Counted from the stretch's first letter, positions 35,851 to 44,208 are shown. The stretch is 64,000 nucleotides of DNA from Rhizobium rhizogenes (GCF_002005205.3 NZ_CP019701.2:310001-374000); one strand, 5' to 3'. Notes: generated by a model not told the origin, from the sequence alone. A program made the numbers and translations.

Positions 35851-36020
35851 AAGGCCGTTCCATCATCCCCCTGAGAGAGGTCCGGCGCCTGGCGTCCCCC
35901 GCCAAGTCTCGTCGAATGCTTCGTTCGATTGAATTCAGCCCGAGTGTACCCGCGCAAGGCGGCAATTCAAGCGGATACGCCGCCCTGCCGGTCCTGAAGC
36001 GGCCGGAATGGCGTAACCGT
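35821..36020 (-). ncRNA. candidate small RNA or structured 3' UTR
   Basis: Read leftward, the 175 bp after the L,D-transpeptidase stop contain two further hairpins: TCGAA..TTCGA near 35910-35940 and a stable TTGGCG-loop-CGCCA near 35885-35910. A pyrimidine-rich ACCTCTCTC that resembles an anti-Shine-Dalgarno follows, and then the strong terminator at 35821-35850. No reading frame explains this. It could be an independent small RNA or a processed 3' UTR; boundaries are approximate. Confidence 0.35.
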
Positions 36021-36025
36021 TGCCG

Positions 36026-36802
36026 TCATATCACAATGACCTTGGTTCCGACGTTTACGCGCTCATAAAGATCGGTGACATCCTCGTTGCGCATGCGAAT
36101 GCAGCCGGAGGAGTTGTTGCTGCCGATGGTCCAGGGCTGGTTGGTGCCGTGGATGCGGTAAAGCGTGGAGCCGAGATACATGGCGCGCGCGCCCATCGGG
36201 TTGGCCGGGCCGCCTTCCATGAAGGCGGGTAGGTAATGTCCCTTGGCCGCCTCGCGGGTGATCATTTCCTTCGGCGGGGTCCAGCTCGGCCATTCCGCCT
36301 TGCGGGTCACCTTGTGGGTTCCGGCCCATTCGAAGCCGGGTTTGCCGACGCCGACGCCATAACGCCGCGCCTTGCCGTCGGCGAGCACGAGATAGAGGAA
36401 GCGGTTCGGCGTATCGATGACGATGGTGCCGGGTTTTTCATTGGTCTGGTAGGTGACGATCTGCGGCAGGAACTGGGGCGCGATCTGCGTGCGCACCGGC
36501 GCGTTGGGTCGCACGGCGGCATTCTGCACCCGCGCCGGGCGCTGCGATGTGACGCCGGAGCTGGGGCGCTGCGGCATGGCGGCCTGGCGCTGCTGGAAGA
36601 ATGGCTGGCGTGCGGCAGGCGCGCGCGGATAAACCACCGGGCGCACATTGCCGCGACCACCCAGCTGCGTGACCCATGGTGCGGAAAGGTCCGGGCTGAC
36701 GACGATCGGCGGGCGCTCGCGGTAACGCTCATTGGCCATGGCGGCCGGCACAGCAAGGGTGGAAACGAGGCTCAGTGCCAGAAAAACGGACTTCATCGTC
36801 AT
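36026..36802 (-). CDS. L,D-transpeptidase (YkuD domain)
   Basis: This 258-residue periplasmic enzyme forms 3-3 peptidoglycan cross-links or anchors proteins to the wall. The signal peptide is MKSVFLALSLVSTLAVPAAMA. A basic, Ala/Pro/Gln-rich linker (about 45-120) precedes the YkuD domain (about 125-258). The catalytic motif is complete, with HGTNQPW starting at His218 and SSGCIRM with the nucleophile Cys234. The start at 36802 (MTMKS) follows GAGAG; an open stretch upstream has no signal-like features. It belongs to the large rhizobial family of L,D-transpeptidases, used by Agrobacterium in polar growth. Which paralogue this is cannot be said. Confidence 0.93.
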   Translation of the reverse strand: MTMKSVFLALSLVSTLAVPAAMANERYRERPPIVVSPDLSAPWVTQLGGRGNVRPVVYPRAPAARQPFFQQRQAAMPQRPSSGVTSQRPARVQNAAVRPNAPVRTQIAPQFLPQIVTYQTNEKPGTIVIDTPNRFLYLVLADGKARRYGVGVGKPGFEWAGTHKVTRKAEWPSWTPPKEMITREAAKGHYLPAFMEGGPANPMGARAMYLGSTLYRIHGTNQPWTIGSNNSSGCIRMRNEDVTDLYERVNVGTKVIVI

Positions 36803-37040
36803 CGGGTGGACTCTCTCTGCGGTATGCCGCAACAATGGAAATGGCGGGGAATATTGTCCCGCATTGCCGGACACGTTCGCACCTCGACGCCAGCGAATCG
36901 TAAATGGCTGTTCATTAAAAAGACCTTGATTAGGGAAAGCTGTATTTAAGGTTAGCGCCCGGTTTTGAAACGTGGTGAATGAGTGGTAAGTGCGCAGCTT
37001 CCAACGGTCACGGGCGGGAGCGGAAAAGGATTGTTGCGGA

Positions 37041-37670
37041 ATGAGCGAAGCGGGACTTGAAACCGGTGCGGATGGCCGCGTGCGGTGCTTCTGGCAGCAG
37101 GGGCTGGAGGATTACAGCCGGTATCACGACGATGAATGGGGTTATCCCGTCACGGATGATCGCCGCCTGTTCGAGAAGATTTGTCTGGAAGGTTTCCAGT
37201 CCGGGCTTTCCTGGCTGACGGTTCTGCGCAAGCGGGAAGCTTTCCGGCTTGCCTTTGCCAATTTCGAATTCGAAAAAGTGGCAGAGTTCGGCGATGCCGA
37301 TATCGAGCGCTGTGTTGCGGACAAGTCCATCATCCGCCATCGCGGCAAGATCGTTTCGACCATCAACAATGCCCGCCGCGCCGTGGCGCTGCGGGACGAA
37401 TTCGGCTCGCTTGCCCGATATTTCTGGGGTTTCGAACCCGCCGCCGCAGAAAGGCCGCAAAGGCTGGACTATGCGACGTTAAGGGCCAACCCCACCAGCG
37501 CCGCCTCTATCCGCCTTTCCAAGGATTTGAAGAAGCGGGGCTGGACCTTCGTCGGCCCGACGACCGTTTATGCATTCATGCAGGCCATGGGTATGGTCAA
37601 CGACCATATCGAGGGCTGCCATTGCCGCCAGCCGATCGAGGCCCTGCGGCGGGAGTTCATACGTCCATGA
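37041..37670 (+). CDS. tag: DNA-3-methyladenine glycosylase I
   Basis: Tag removes 3-methyladenine from alkylated DNA as the first step of base excision repair. The 209-residue product aligns over its length with E. coli Tag: YHDDEWGYP, ICLEGFQSGLSWLTVLRKRE, IIRHRGKI, SKDLKKRGWTFVGPT and MVNDHIEGCHC. The four zinc ligands of Tag (C4, H17, H175, C179 in E. coli) correspond here to C16, H29, H189 and C193, all kept. The ATG at 37041 is preferred. Its stop overlaps the start of the next gene by 4 bp (ATGA), so the two are translationally coupled. Confidence 0.96.
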   Translation: MSEAGLETGADGRVRCFWQQGLEDYSRYHDDEWGYPVTDDRRLFEKICLEGFQSGLSWLTVLRKREAFRLAFANFEFEKVAEFGDADIERCVADKSIIRHRGKIVSTINNARRAVALRDEFGSLARYFWGFEPAAAERPQRLDYATLRANPTSAASIRLSKDLKKRGWTFVGPTTVYAFMQAMGMVNDHIEGCHCRQPIEALRREFIRP

Positions 37671-38110
37671 AGGCAACGTCCCTTCTTCTGGCTTTCACCA
37701 TGACTGTGGCCGCCGTGCCGCATCCGTCTTTTGCGGAAAGCCGCAATGTCGATGGCATCTGGCTCGATGACGGCGAAAGGCTGAAGGAAGTGGCGCTGCC
37801 GCCGTCTGGACCGCTGACGCTGGATGGCTGGACCCGGCGTGGGCGTGGCGATGTTTATCGCCTGAAGGTGAAGGCCGGGCAGACGGTGAAGATCGAGCTT
37901 GCCGCCTCCAGCGAATTTGTCCTGATGGCGGTCTTCGATTTTTCGACGCCGGATGAGGATGCGATCTTCTTCAGCGATTCCGGCGGCAAGATCGCGACGC
38001 TGACGCCGAAGGCGGATACCGAATGGCTGATCCGCCCGACACTCATTCTGGGGTCGCCGCGCCGTGGCCTCGGCGCGCATTACACGTTGACGGTCAGCAC
38101 CGGGAAATAG
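37667..38110 (+). CDS. small exported protein coupled to tag
   Basis: The product is 147 residues with a Sec signal peptide (MKATSLLLAFTMTVAAVPHP, cleavage near SFA-ES). The mature protein is predicted to be all-beta, with a VYRLKVKAGQTVKIELAAS segment. That segment recalls the small beta-sandwich pre-peptidase C-terminal or jelly-roll-like domains that stabilise exported proteins. The start codon ATG (37667) overlaps the tag stop codon. It ends 8 bp before the convergent yeiH-like gene. No firm family or function can be given; the link to a DNA repair gene may be no more than shared transcription. Confidence 0.8.
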   Translation: MKATSLLLAFTMTVAAVPHPSFAESRNVDGIWLDDGERLKEVALPPSGPLTLDGWTRRGRGDVYRLKVKAGQTVKIELAASSEFVLMAVFDFSTPDEDAIFFSDSGGKIATLTPKADTEWLIRPTLILGSPRRGLGAHYTLTVSTGK

Positions 38111-38118
38111 GCCCGCCC

Positions 38119-39162
38119 TCAGGCCGCCTGTGTCAGCACGATCAGGCCGAAACTCAGAACACCCAGCAGCACCAGCGACAGGCTGGCGGCGACGATGACC
38201 TTGCCGCCGGCATGGCGAAGGCTGCGAATATCGACCGAAAGACCCAGCGCCGCCATCGACATGATGGTGAGGATATTGGAGAGCGAGGCGACGGGGGAAA
38301 GCAGAACTTCGGGGATGAGGCCGAAGGAACGGGCCATGATCATCAGCACGAAGCCGATGATGAACCACGGAACCATCTGCTGCAGCTTCAGGCGTCCCTT
38401 GCCGGACTGGCCATGGATGACGGAAAGCGTGGCGATGACCGGCCCCAGCATCAGCACGCGAATGAGCTTGACGATGGTGCCGGTCTGCACGGCAATCGCG
38501 CCGAGCGGCGCGGTGGCGGCCAGAACCTGCGGCACGGCATAGACCGTCAGGCCGGCGAAAATGCCGTATTGGGTGGCATCGAGACCCAGAAGCTGCGGCA
38601 GGAATGGCATCAAAAGCACGGCGGCGACGCCGAGAACCGCGGTAAAGGCAATCGATGCGGCGACATCTTCCGGCTTGGCACCAATGGCGGGCGCGGCGGC
38701 GGCGATGGCGGAATTGCCGCAGATGGAATTACCGCAGGCGATCAGCGTTGCAAGCTTGGGCGGCAGGCCCAGCATTCGCCCGGCGGCATAGCTGACGATT
38801 AGCGACAGCGCGACGATCAGCGCGATGCCACCAATCAGCAGCCCGCCGGCGCCCTTGAGAATGGCAAGGCTGAGGGACGCGCCGAGAAGCGCCACCGCGA
38901 TTTCGAGCAGGGTCTTGGCGCTGAACCTGATGCCGGCCGAAGCGACCGCTGGAAGCGACACCAGAGAACGCAAAAGTGTGCCGATCAGAATGGCAAGCAC
39001 AAGATCGCCAAGCCATGCATGGCCGGCAAGCCGCACCTGAAAACGCTCGGCCAGAATGGCGGCGCAGCTGACGGCTGCGCAGAGCAGGATGCCCGGCAGA
39101 AGCGGGGTGAACCAACGTAGGGAAAACTGAAAGGGATGGGTGAGGGTGCGATGCTGTGCCAT
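38119..39162 (-). CDS. YeiH family putative sulfate/sulfite exporter
   Basis: This is a 347-residue inner-membrane protein of the YeiH (UPF0324, PSE) family, with about ten helices. Family features are LLRSLVSLPAVASAGI, the central ACGNSICGNSAIAAAAPAIG segment, and GLSVDIRSL in the C-terminal half. The family is proposed to export sulfur oxyanions or related acids. It faces a LysR regulator across an 81-bp intergenic region with a strong palindrome. The same divergent pair (yeiH with yeiE) exists in E. coli, where YeiE relates to sulfite tolerance. The start is the ATG at 39162. Confidence 0.92.
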   Translation of the reverse strand: MAQHRTLTHPFQFSLRWFTPLLPGILLCAAVSCAAILAERFQVRLAGHAWLGDLVLAILIGTLLRSLVSLPAVASAGIRFSAKTLLEIAVALLGASLSLAILKGAGGLLIGGIALIVALSLIVSYAAGRMLGLPPKLATLIACGNSICGNSAIAAAAPAIGAKPEDVAASIAFTAVLGVAAVLLMPFLPQLLGLDATQYGIFAGLTVYAVPQVLAATAPLGAIAVQTGTIVKLIRVLMLGPVIATLSVIHGQSGKGRLKLQQMVPWFIIGFVLMIMARSFGLIPEVLLSPVASLSNILTIMSMAALGLSVDIRSLRHAGGKVIVAASLSLVLLGVLSFGLIVLTQAA

Positions 39163-39195
39163 GGCCAGACAATGCCGTAGCGGCCTGTTTTATTC

Positions 39196-39226
39196 TATCA
39201 AATAATATGGCATATATTATTCGATA
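39196..39226. promoter_or_regulatory. operator palindrome between yeiH-like and LysR genes
   Basis: Arms of 13 bp, TATCAAATAATAT (39196-39208) and ATATTATTCGATA (39214-39226), match as inverted repeats with a single mismatch and a 5-bp spacer. The AT-rich dyad sits between the divergent start codons and is the expected LysR-type binding site. Confidence 0.65.
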
Positions 39227-39243
39227 AAATCGAATGAAAAGCC

Positions 39244-40161
39244 ATGACCTTCGAACAACTCCGCATCTTTATCGCCGTCGCCGAACGCGAACATCTGACA
39301 AGGGCCGCCGAAGCCATCGGCCTGACAGCTTCCGCCGTCAGTTCCGCCATCAAGAATCTCGAGGCGTTTTATAATGTCGAGCTGTTCCATCGTGTCGGCC
39401 GCAACATCGAACTGACCGAAAGCGGCCGGGTATTTCTGGGCGAAGCAAAGGCGACCTTGGCGCGCGTGCGCAATGCCGAATTGATTCTTTCCGAAATGGG
39501 CGGGCTGACGCGCGGCGAAATCACCGTCTGCGCCAGCCAGACCATTGCAAGCTACTGGCTGCCGCCGATCCTGATGCAGTTCAAGAAGCTCTATCCCGGC
39601 GTCACCGTGCGGCTTGATATCGGCAATACCAAGACTGTCACGCAGGCGGTGCTGGACGGTCTGGCGGAGGTCGGTTTTATCGAGGGCAGGATCGACGAGC
39701 CGGCCTTGCTGGTGCAGCCCGTCGTGTCGGACAAGCTACTGGTCGTCACCGGTTCGGCCCATCCCTTCGCCGATGGCCGTTATCTCACCGCGCTCGATAT
39801 GCTTTACGGCACCTCATGGGTGTTGCGTGAGCAGGGCTCCGGCACCCGCTCCGCCTTCGAGGCGGCGGTGCGGCAGATGGGCGTCGATCCCGGCGAGCTT
39901 TCCGTCATGCTGGAACTGCCGTCCAACGAGGCGGTGGTGATGGCGGCGCGCTCGGGTGGGGCCGCGACGGCAGTTTCAGCCTCGGTCGCGTCACTGTTTT
40001 TGCGGCAGGGTTTGCTGGTCCGTTCGGGCATCGATCTGCCCGCCCGCAACTTCGCCCTTTTGCGCCATAAGGAACGCCACACCAGCCGCGCGGCCATGGA
40101 GCTGGAACGCCTCAGCCGTGCGGCATCGGAGGACTACAAGGCCGGTCTTGCGGGGGTGTAA
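39244..40161 (+). CDS. LysR family regulator, YeiE-like
   Basis: This 305-residue regulator has a winged helix at about 1-60 (LTRAAEAIGLTASAVSSAIK) and a CysB/Cbl-like effector domain (GEITVCASQTIASYWLPP; VGFIEGRID; WVLREQGSGTRSAFE). These blocks are typical of the YeiE/CysL branch that senses sulfur compounds. It is transcribed divergently from the yeiH-like exporter, as yeiE and yeiH are in E. coli, and a near-perfect dyad lies between them. It therefore probably controls the exporter and itself. The ATG at 39244 is used. A family B palindromic repeat follows at 40228. Confidence 0.93.
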   Translation: MTFEQLRIFIAVAEREHLTRAAEAIGLTASAVSSAIKNLEAFYNVELFHRVGRNIELTESGRVFLGEAKATLARVRNAELILSEMGGLTRGEITVCASQTIASYWLPPILMQFKKLYPGVTVRLDIGNTKTVTQAVLDGLAEVGFIEGRIDEPALLVQPVVSDKLLVVTGSAHPFADGRYLTALDMLYGTSWVLREQGSGTRSAFEAAVRQMGVDPGELSVMLELPSNEAVVMAARSGGAATAVSASVASLFLRQGLLVRSGIDLPARNFALLRHKERHTSRAAMELERLSRAASEDYKAGLAGV

Positions 40162-40227
40162 TAGAGTGCGGAGTGGTACGGGCCGCGTTCGCGCGGTTGC
40201 CGTAGGCATGGGAAAGCTGCCGCTTGT

Positions 40228-40350
40228 TTCTTCTCCCCGTCGGGGAGAAGTCCGCGGCAGCGGGATGAGGGGGCGAGCTCTCCGAAACCCGGCAACGTTG
40301 CCCCCTCATCCGACCCTTCGGGCCACCTTCTCCCCGGCGGGGAGAAGAAA
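40228..40350. repeat. palindromic intergenic repeat, family B
   Basis: CTTCTCCCCGTCGGGGAGAAG at the left and CTTCTCCCCGGCGGGGAGAAG at the right are each palindromes. Between them GATGAGGGGGC faces GCCCCCTCATC. This is a common rhizobial mosaic repeat. A fragment of the same family is at 60861-60881. Confidence 0.85.
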
Positions 40351-40392
40351 AAGTGGAGCGCCATAGCCGGCGCTCCCCTTCAACAATAGCAA

Positions 40393-40767
40393 TCACTTGC
40401 CCTTGGACTTCAGCCAGGCCTTCATCATGGCGATTTCGCCTTCCTGCGCCTTGATCACCTCTTCGGCCAGCTTGCGGATTTCCGGGTCCTTGCCATATTC
40501 GAGCTGGACCTTGGCCATATCGATTGCGCCCTGATGATGCGGGATCATGCCGCGCACGAAATCGACATCGGCATCGCCACTGTAATCGATGGCCATATCG
40601 CCATGCATCTTCTTGCTGGCTTCGATGAAAGCCTTGGTGGAATCGGTTTCGCTTGCGGCACCCTTGGACATGGTGTGCCCGGCATGGCCGCCCGCTTCCT
40701 GTGCGAAAACGGGCATGGCGAAGACGGCCGCGAAAGCGGCGGCGAGCGTGATGGTCTTGATAGACAT
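40393..40767 (-). CDS. DUF305 exported protein, probable metal-related
   Basis: The product is 124 residues with a signal peptide ([21 protein letters not shown], cleavage near AQ). A His/Met-containing linker ([11 protein letters not shown]) precedes the DUF305 domain with [22 protein letters not shown]305 is a ferritin-like helical fold often found with copper-handling genes, with the MIPHHQGAI motif supplying metal-type ligands. It lies 58 bp downstream of another His/Met/Cys-rich exported protein gene and probably shares its transcript. A role in periplasmic copper or other metal handling is inferred from composition and family context; no metal ATPase or regulator is near. Confidence 0.9.
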   Translation of the reverse strand: MSIKTITLAAAFAAVFAMPVFAQEAGGHAGHTMSKGAASETDSTKAFIEASKKMHGDMAIDYSGDADVDFVRGMIPHHQGAIDMAKVQLEYGKDPEIRKLAEEVIKAQEGEIAMMKAWLKSKGK

Positions 40768-40825
40768 GGATTATCCTTCCTGTGTCTGACGGATTTTTCG
40801 ATGGATTGACTGGAAAAATCTGGTG

Positions 40826-41230
40826 TCAGGCGCGGGGAGGCGGCAGCGGCGGCGCGAAAGCCTTGCCATTAAAGAGAATGCCACGCTGTGGCTTGGGGTA
40901 GTCGAAGATCATCCGGCCGGCATCGGCGAAGATCATTTGCGGAACCACGATCAGGCAGGCGGCGCAGGATCCGGGATGCGTGGCGTCATCACCATGTGGG
41001 CAGCAATCGCCCATGCCGGATTTATGGGCTTTGGCTATATTCTGCCCATGGGTCTCGGCACCGATGTCCCGATCTCCGGCATGGTTTGAATGGCCATTTT
41101 CATGGCTCATCGCAGGTTGCGACGAAAGGGCCATGCCTGTGCCCAGCGGCATGCTCATCGCCATCTGCGCCGGCATTGCACCGTAAAGCAGGCAGGCAAG
41201 AAACATCAAAGTGCGGACCATCAGGTGCAT
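40826..41230 (-). CDS. His/Met/Cys-rich exported protein
   Basis: The product is 134 residues with an N-terminal hydrophobic signal or anchor (VRTLMFLACLLYGAMPAQ). A Met/His-rich stretch follows (MAMSMPLGTGMALSSQPAMS, HENGHSNHAG), then CCPHGDD...HPGSCAACLIV and a proline-rich C-terminus (PPLPPPRA). This composition, with CC and CAAC pairs, is like small copper-associated proteins (DUF2946/CopL-like), although no exact family can be assigned. It starts at the ATG at 41230; the third codon region has a second ATG (41221). It is followed 58 bp later by the DUF305 gene, suggesting a two-gene metal-handling operon. Confidence 0.75.
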   Translation of the reverse strand: MHLMVRTLMFLACLLYGAMPAQMAMSMPLGTGMALSSQPAMSHENGHSNHAGDRDIGAETHGQNIAKAHKSGMGDCCPHGDDATHPGSCAACLIVVPQMIFADAGRMIFDYPKPQRGILFNGKAFAPPLPPPRA

Positions 41231-41271
41231 GGTGTGAATTTACCGCGAAAATTGTGGAATAAGCATGACGC

Positions 41272-42036
41272 TCAGGTCAGTTCACGCGCGATGACGTGAT
41301 GTATGATGCGGTAATCCCTGCTTTCCTCGCCGAAGGGGGCAAGCGGCCATTCCCATGCGGCGGTGGGTGAGGAAATCTCGATGCCGTGCAGCAAATCCTC
41401 GTGCTGTTGCAGGCTGCCATCCCTGCCGATGACATCGAAGGATGTGTCCGTTACCAGACAGGCCTTGCAGGGAAGCCCGGCCAGCGCATCGAGATGCGTC
41501 CGAATGAGTTTCGCCAGCAGATCATCCGGCGCATTCGTGATCTTCTCGCGCTCCAGCCGGTGGCGTGCACCGGTGCCGATCTGCGACAGGAGATTGGCCG
41601 AGACGACGAGATCGAGATAGGGCACCCGCCGCAGGAAATCGAGCGGTTCCGGCTGTCGGTCGGCGAGTACATCGTCAAAGCCGGAAAGATCGCGGTTGGC
41701 GATGCGGACGTTCTTTTTGGCATTGAGGCGCAGTTTTGCCTGCACGCTGGCGAGATGTACCAGATCGACCAGAACGACGGTATCGAACATCGCCACCAGC
41801 GCGTCATAGGGCACATCGCGCAAGAGGCCGGACCCCAGCACCACTGCCGTTCGCCGCTGTCTCAGCTTTCTGGCCGATTGCAGCACGAATTGCCGGCTGT
41901 TGTCCTCATGCTCCGCCCATGCCTTGGCGCAGCGGTTGGCGCGCGCCCACAGGTTTACGGAATAGCGGATATGCGGCCGGAATTCTTTCGGCGTGACCGC
42001 GCGGGTGGCGGCATATTGCAGGGCTTCGAGGATCAT
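41272..42036 (-). CDS. SAM-methyltransferase-like protein of unknown function
   Basis: The product is 254 residues and cytoplasmic. The middle shows a Rossmann-like core: TAVVLGSGLLRDVPYDAL resembles SAM motif I, VVLVDLVHL the acidic loop after strand 2, and YLDLVVSANLLSQI the motif IV strand. The N-terminus (LWARANRCAKAWAEHEDNSR) is helical and basic. No substrate can be proposed. Its ATG is only 6 bp after the stop of the relE-like toxin gene, so the antitoxin, toxin and this gene form one apparent transcription unit. It may be an ordinary gene placed behind the module, or a functional third member. Confidence 0.8.
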   Translation of the reverse strand: MILEALQYAATRAVTPKEFRPHIRYSVNLWARANRCAKAWAEHEDNSRQFVLQSARKLRQRRTAVVLGSGLLRDVPYDALVAMFDTVVLVDLVHLASVQAKLRLNAKKNVRIANRDLSGFDDVLADRQPEPLDFLRRVPYLDLVVSANLLSQIGTGARHRLEREKITNAPDDLLAKLIRTHLDALAGLPCKACLVTDTSFDVIGRDGSLQQHEDLLHGIEISSPTAAWEWPLAPFGEESRDYRIIHHVIARELT

Positions 42037-42042
42037 GGATGC

Positions 42043-42312
42043 CTAACGGTAGATTTCACGGCGATGACCGATTTCGACCACCAGCACGACGAGCTTGTGA
42101 TCCTGTATATCGCAGATGATGCGATAGTCGCCCACCCGATAGCGCCAGAAATTTCCAAGCTCGGAGCCCTGCAGGGCGGCGCCGGTCTGGCGCGGATCGT
42201 CCAGTGCCGCCAGCCGGTCATGGAGAAAGCTGCGGATTCGCCGGCGTATTTCCGGATTTATCTTGCGCATCTCTTTCTGGACAAGTGTGTGATATTCAAT
42301 TGTCCAGATCAC
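42043..42312 (-). CDS. RelE/ParE superfamily toxin
   Basis: This 89-residue protein is of the RelE fold, whose toxins cut mRNA at the ribosome or act on gyrase. The fold is visible in WTIEYHTLVQKEMRKI, HDRLAALDDPRQTG, LQGSELGNFWRYRVGDYRII and VVLVVEIGHRREIYR, with basic and aromatic residues (R, Y, R, H, Y) toward the C-terminus as in active RelE. Its start overlaps the antitoxin gene end by 17 bp, the usual arrangement. The close match of the core suggests RelE/StbE-type mRNA interferase, but ParE-type action cannot be excluded. Confidence 0.92.
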   Translation of the reverse strand: MIWTIEYHTLVQKEMRKINPEIRRRIRSFLHDRLAALDDPRQTGAALQGSELGNFWRYRVGDYRIICDIQDHKLVVLVVEIGHRREIYR

Positions 42313-42523
42313 GCCAGAACTCCTCGGCGCTTACGACCTTCGATTCTCCGCGCTGAATGCGCCGCGTCGCCTCTTCCGCGAGATAGAGGTCTTCCATATC
42401 CTCGATATGTTTCTCGATCGCCTCGCGGATGTAATAGGCGGATGTGCGGCCGGTGCGCTCGGAAAGCGCCTTCAGCCGCTCATAGGTCTCATCAGGCAGG
42501 CGGATGGCTGTCTGTTTGCTCAT
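42296..42523 (-). CDS. ribbon-helix-helix antitoxin
   Basis: The 75-residue antitoxin pairs with the downstream RelE-like toxin. The N-terminus KQTAIRLPDETYERLKALS is a ribbon-helix-helix DNA-binding fold (strand then two helices) and would autoregulate the operon. The acidic C-terminal half (EDMEDLYLAEEATRRIQ) likely wraps the toxin. The ATG at 42523 was chosen since MSKQTAIRLP is the standard start; upstream codons are unlike the family. The promoter should lie in 42524-42600, where TACATGTATCCCATATAG gives a small dyad (ATACATGTAT) suitable as its operator. Confidence 0.92.
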   Translation of the reverse strand: MSKQTAIRLPDETYERLKALSERTGRTSAYYIREAIEKHIEDMEDLYLAEEATRRIQRGESKVVSAEEFWRDLDN

Positions 42524-42548
42524 GGGGCGCGTCCTTCCCGATCTCAAT

Positions 42549-42560
42549 TGGGATACATGT
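42549..42560. promoter_or_regulatory. possible operator of the toxin-antitoxin operon
   Basis: GGATACATGTATCC is a perfect 14-bp palindrome just upstream of the antitoxin start codon (about 42550-42563; coordinates approximate by a few bases). RHH antitoxins usually bind such dyads. Confidence 0.5.
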
Positions 42561-42680
42561 ATCCCATATAGCACCGCTTGGCTGCGCAGGCCAGTAAAAC
42601 CGCAGCCTTTGCGGCTTGCCGCACCGGGCTTCATCCTCTAATACACCGGCTTGATTTCAGGAAAATATCGGACCGGTCCC

Positions 42681-44204
42681 ATGAGCGAAAAAGCAAAAAA
42701 GCCTCAGAAACTGAAAGCCCGCCTGCCGCGCGGCTTCGTGGATCGCTCGGTTGCCGATATCCATGCCACCAATGAGATGATCGAGAAGATCCGCAGGGTC
42801 TATGAGCTTTACGGCTTCGATCCGGTGGAGACCCCGCTGTTCGAATATACCGATGCGCTCGGCAAGTTCCTGCCGGATAGTGACCGGCCGAACGAAGGCG
42901 TGTTTTCGCTGCAGGACGATGACGACCAGTGGATGAGCCTGCGCTACGATCTCACCGCGCCGCTCGCTCGCCATGTCGCGGAAAATTTCAACGAAATCCA
43001 GCTGCCGTACCGCACCTATCGCGCCGGTTATGTCTTCCGCAACGAAAAACCCGGCCCCGGCCGCTTCCGGCAGTTCATGCAGTTCGATGCCGATACGGTG
43101 GGCGCTGCCGGCGTGCAGGCGGATGCCGAAATGTGCATGATGATGTCCGATACGTTGGAAGCACTGGGCATTGCGCGCGGCGACTATGTCATCCGCGTCA
43201 ACAACCGCAAGGTGCTCGACGGCGTCATGGAAGCCATCGGCCTCGGCGGTGAGGACAATGCCGGCCGTCGTCTCAATGTGCTGCGTGCCATCGACAAGCT
43301 CGACAAGTTCGGTCCTGAAGGCGTGAAGCTGCTGCTCGGTCCCGGCCGCAAGGATGAATCCGGTGACTTCACCAAGGGTGCGGGCCTTGGCGAAGAGCAG
43401 ATCGAAAAGGTGCTGTTTTTCGTTGGCATCAAGGATTATGCGGAAAGCGCTGATGATCTGGCCAAACTTGTTGCTGGCACCTCGAAAGGCGAAGAAGGCG
43501 TTGACGAGCTGAACATCATCGGCGCCCTGGTCTCCAGTGCCGGTTACGATGCGACGCGCATCAAGATTGATCCTTCCGTCGTTCGCGGCCTCGAATATTA
43601 CACCGGCCCGGTCTATGAGGCCGAACTGACCTTCGATGTCACCAATGAAAAGGGCGAAAAAGTCGTGTTCGGCTCGGTCGGCGGCGGCGGCCGTTATGAT
43701 GGCCTCGTGTCGCGCTTCATGGGCCAGCCGGTTCCGGCCACGGGCTTCTCCATCGGCGTTTCGCGCCTGATGACGGCGCTGAAGAACCTCGGCAAGCTCG
43801 GTCAGGTCAAGCCGCTTGCCCCCGTTCTCATCACCGTCATGGATGGCGATGTGGAGAGCATGGGCCGTTACCAGCGCTTCACGCAGGCGCTGCGCGCCGA
43901 AGGCATCCGCGCTGAAATGTATCAGGGCAACTGGAAGAAATTCGGCAACCAGCTGAAATATGCCGACCGTCTCGGCTCCCCCATCGCCATCATCCAGGGC
44001 GGTGACGAGCGCGCCGAAGGCGTGGTGCAGATCAAGGATCTGATCGAAGGCAAGCGCCTCTCCGGCGAGATCGAGGACAATGCCAGCTGGCGCGAGGCGC
44101 GTGTGGCGCAGGTCAGCGTGCCGGAGGCCGAACTGGTGGCGAAGGTCCGCGAGATTTTAGAGCATCAGGCAGAGGACGTTCGCCGCGCCGCCGAAGGGCG
44201 TTAA
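42681..44204 (+). CDS. hisS: histidyl-tRNA synthetase
   Basis: HisRS charges tRNA-His. The 507-residue class II synthetase has motif 1 region [16 protein letters not shown], motif 2 [20 protein letters not shown], the histidine-binding loops [17 protein letters not shown] and [12 protein letters not shown], and an anticodon-binding domain from about residue 400. The [15 protein letters not shown] form and the long insertion are of the alphaproteobacterial type. The ATG at 42681 (MSEKAKK) is preferred to one ten codons upstream. It heads a run with a VOC-fold gene, hisZ and hisG. Since HisZ is a HisRS paralogue, hisS and hisZ stand close to their common origin here. Confidence 0.96.
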   Translation: MSEKAKKPQKLKARLPRGFVDRSVADIHATNEMIEKIRRVYELYGFDPVETPLFEYTDALGKFLPDSDRPNEGVFSLQDDDDQWMSLRYDLTAPLARHVAENFNEIQLPYRTYRAGYVFRNEKPGPGRFRQFMQFDADTVGAAGVQADAEMCMMMSDTLEALGIARGDYVIRVNNRKVLDGVMEAIGLGGEDNAGRRLNVLRAIDKLDKFGPEGVKLLLGPGRKDESGDFTKGAGLGEEQIEKVLFFVGIKDYAESADDLAKLVAGTSKGEEGVDELNIIGALVSSAGYDATRIKIDPSVVRGLEYYTGPVYEAELTFDVTNEKGEKVVFGSVGGGGRYDGLVSRFMGQPVPATGFSIGVSRLMTALKNLGKLGQVKPLAPVLITVMDGDVESMGRYQRFTQALRAEGIRAEMYQGNWKKFGNQLKYADRLGSPIAIIQGGDERAEGVVQIKDLIEGKRLSGEIEDNASWREARVAQVSVPEAELVAKVREILEHQAEDVRRAAEGR

Positions 44205-44208
44205 GGCC

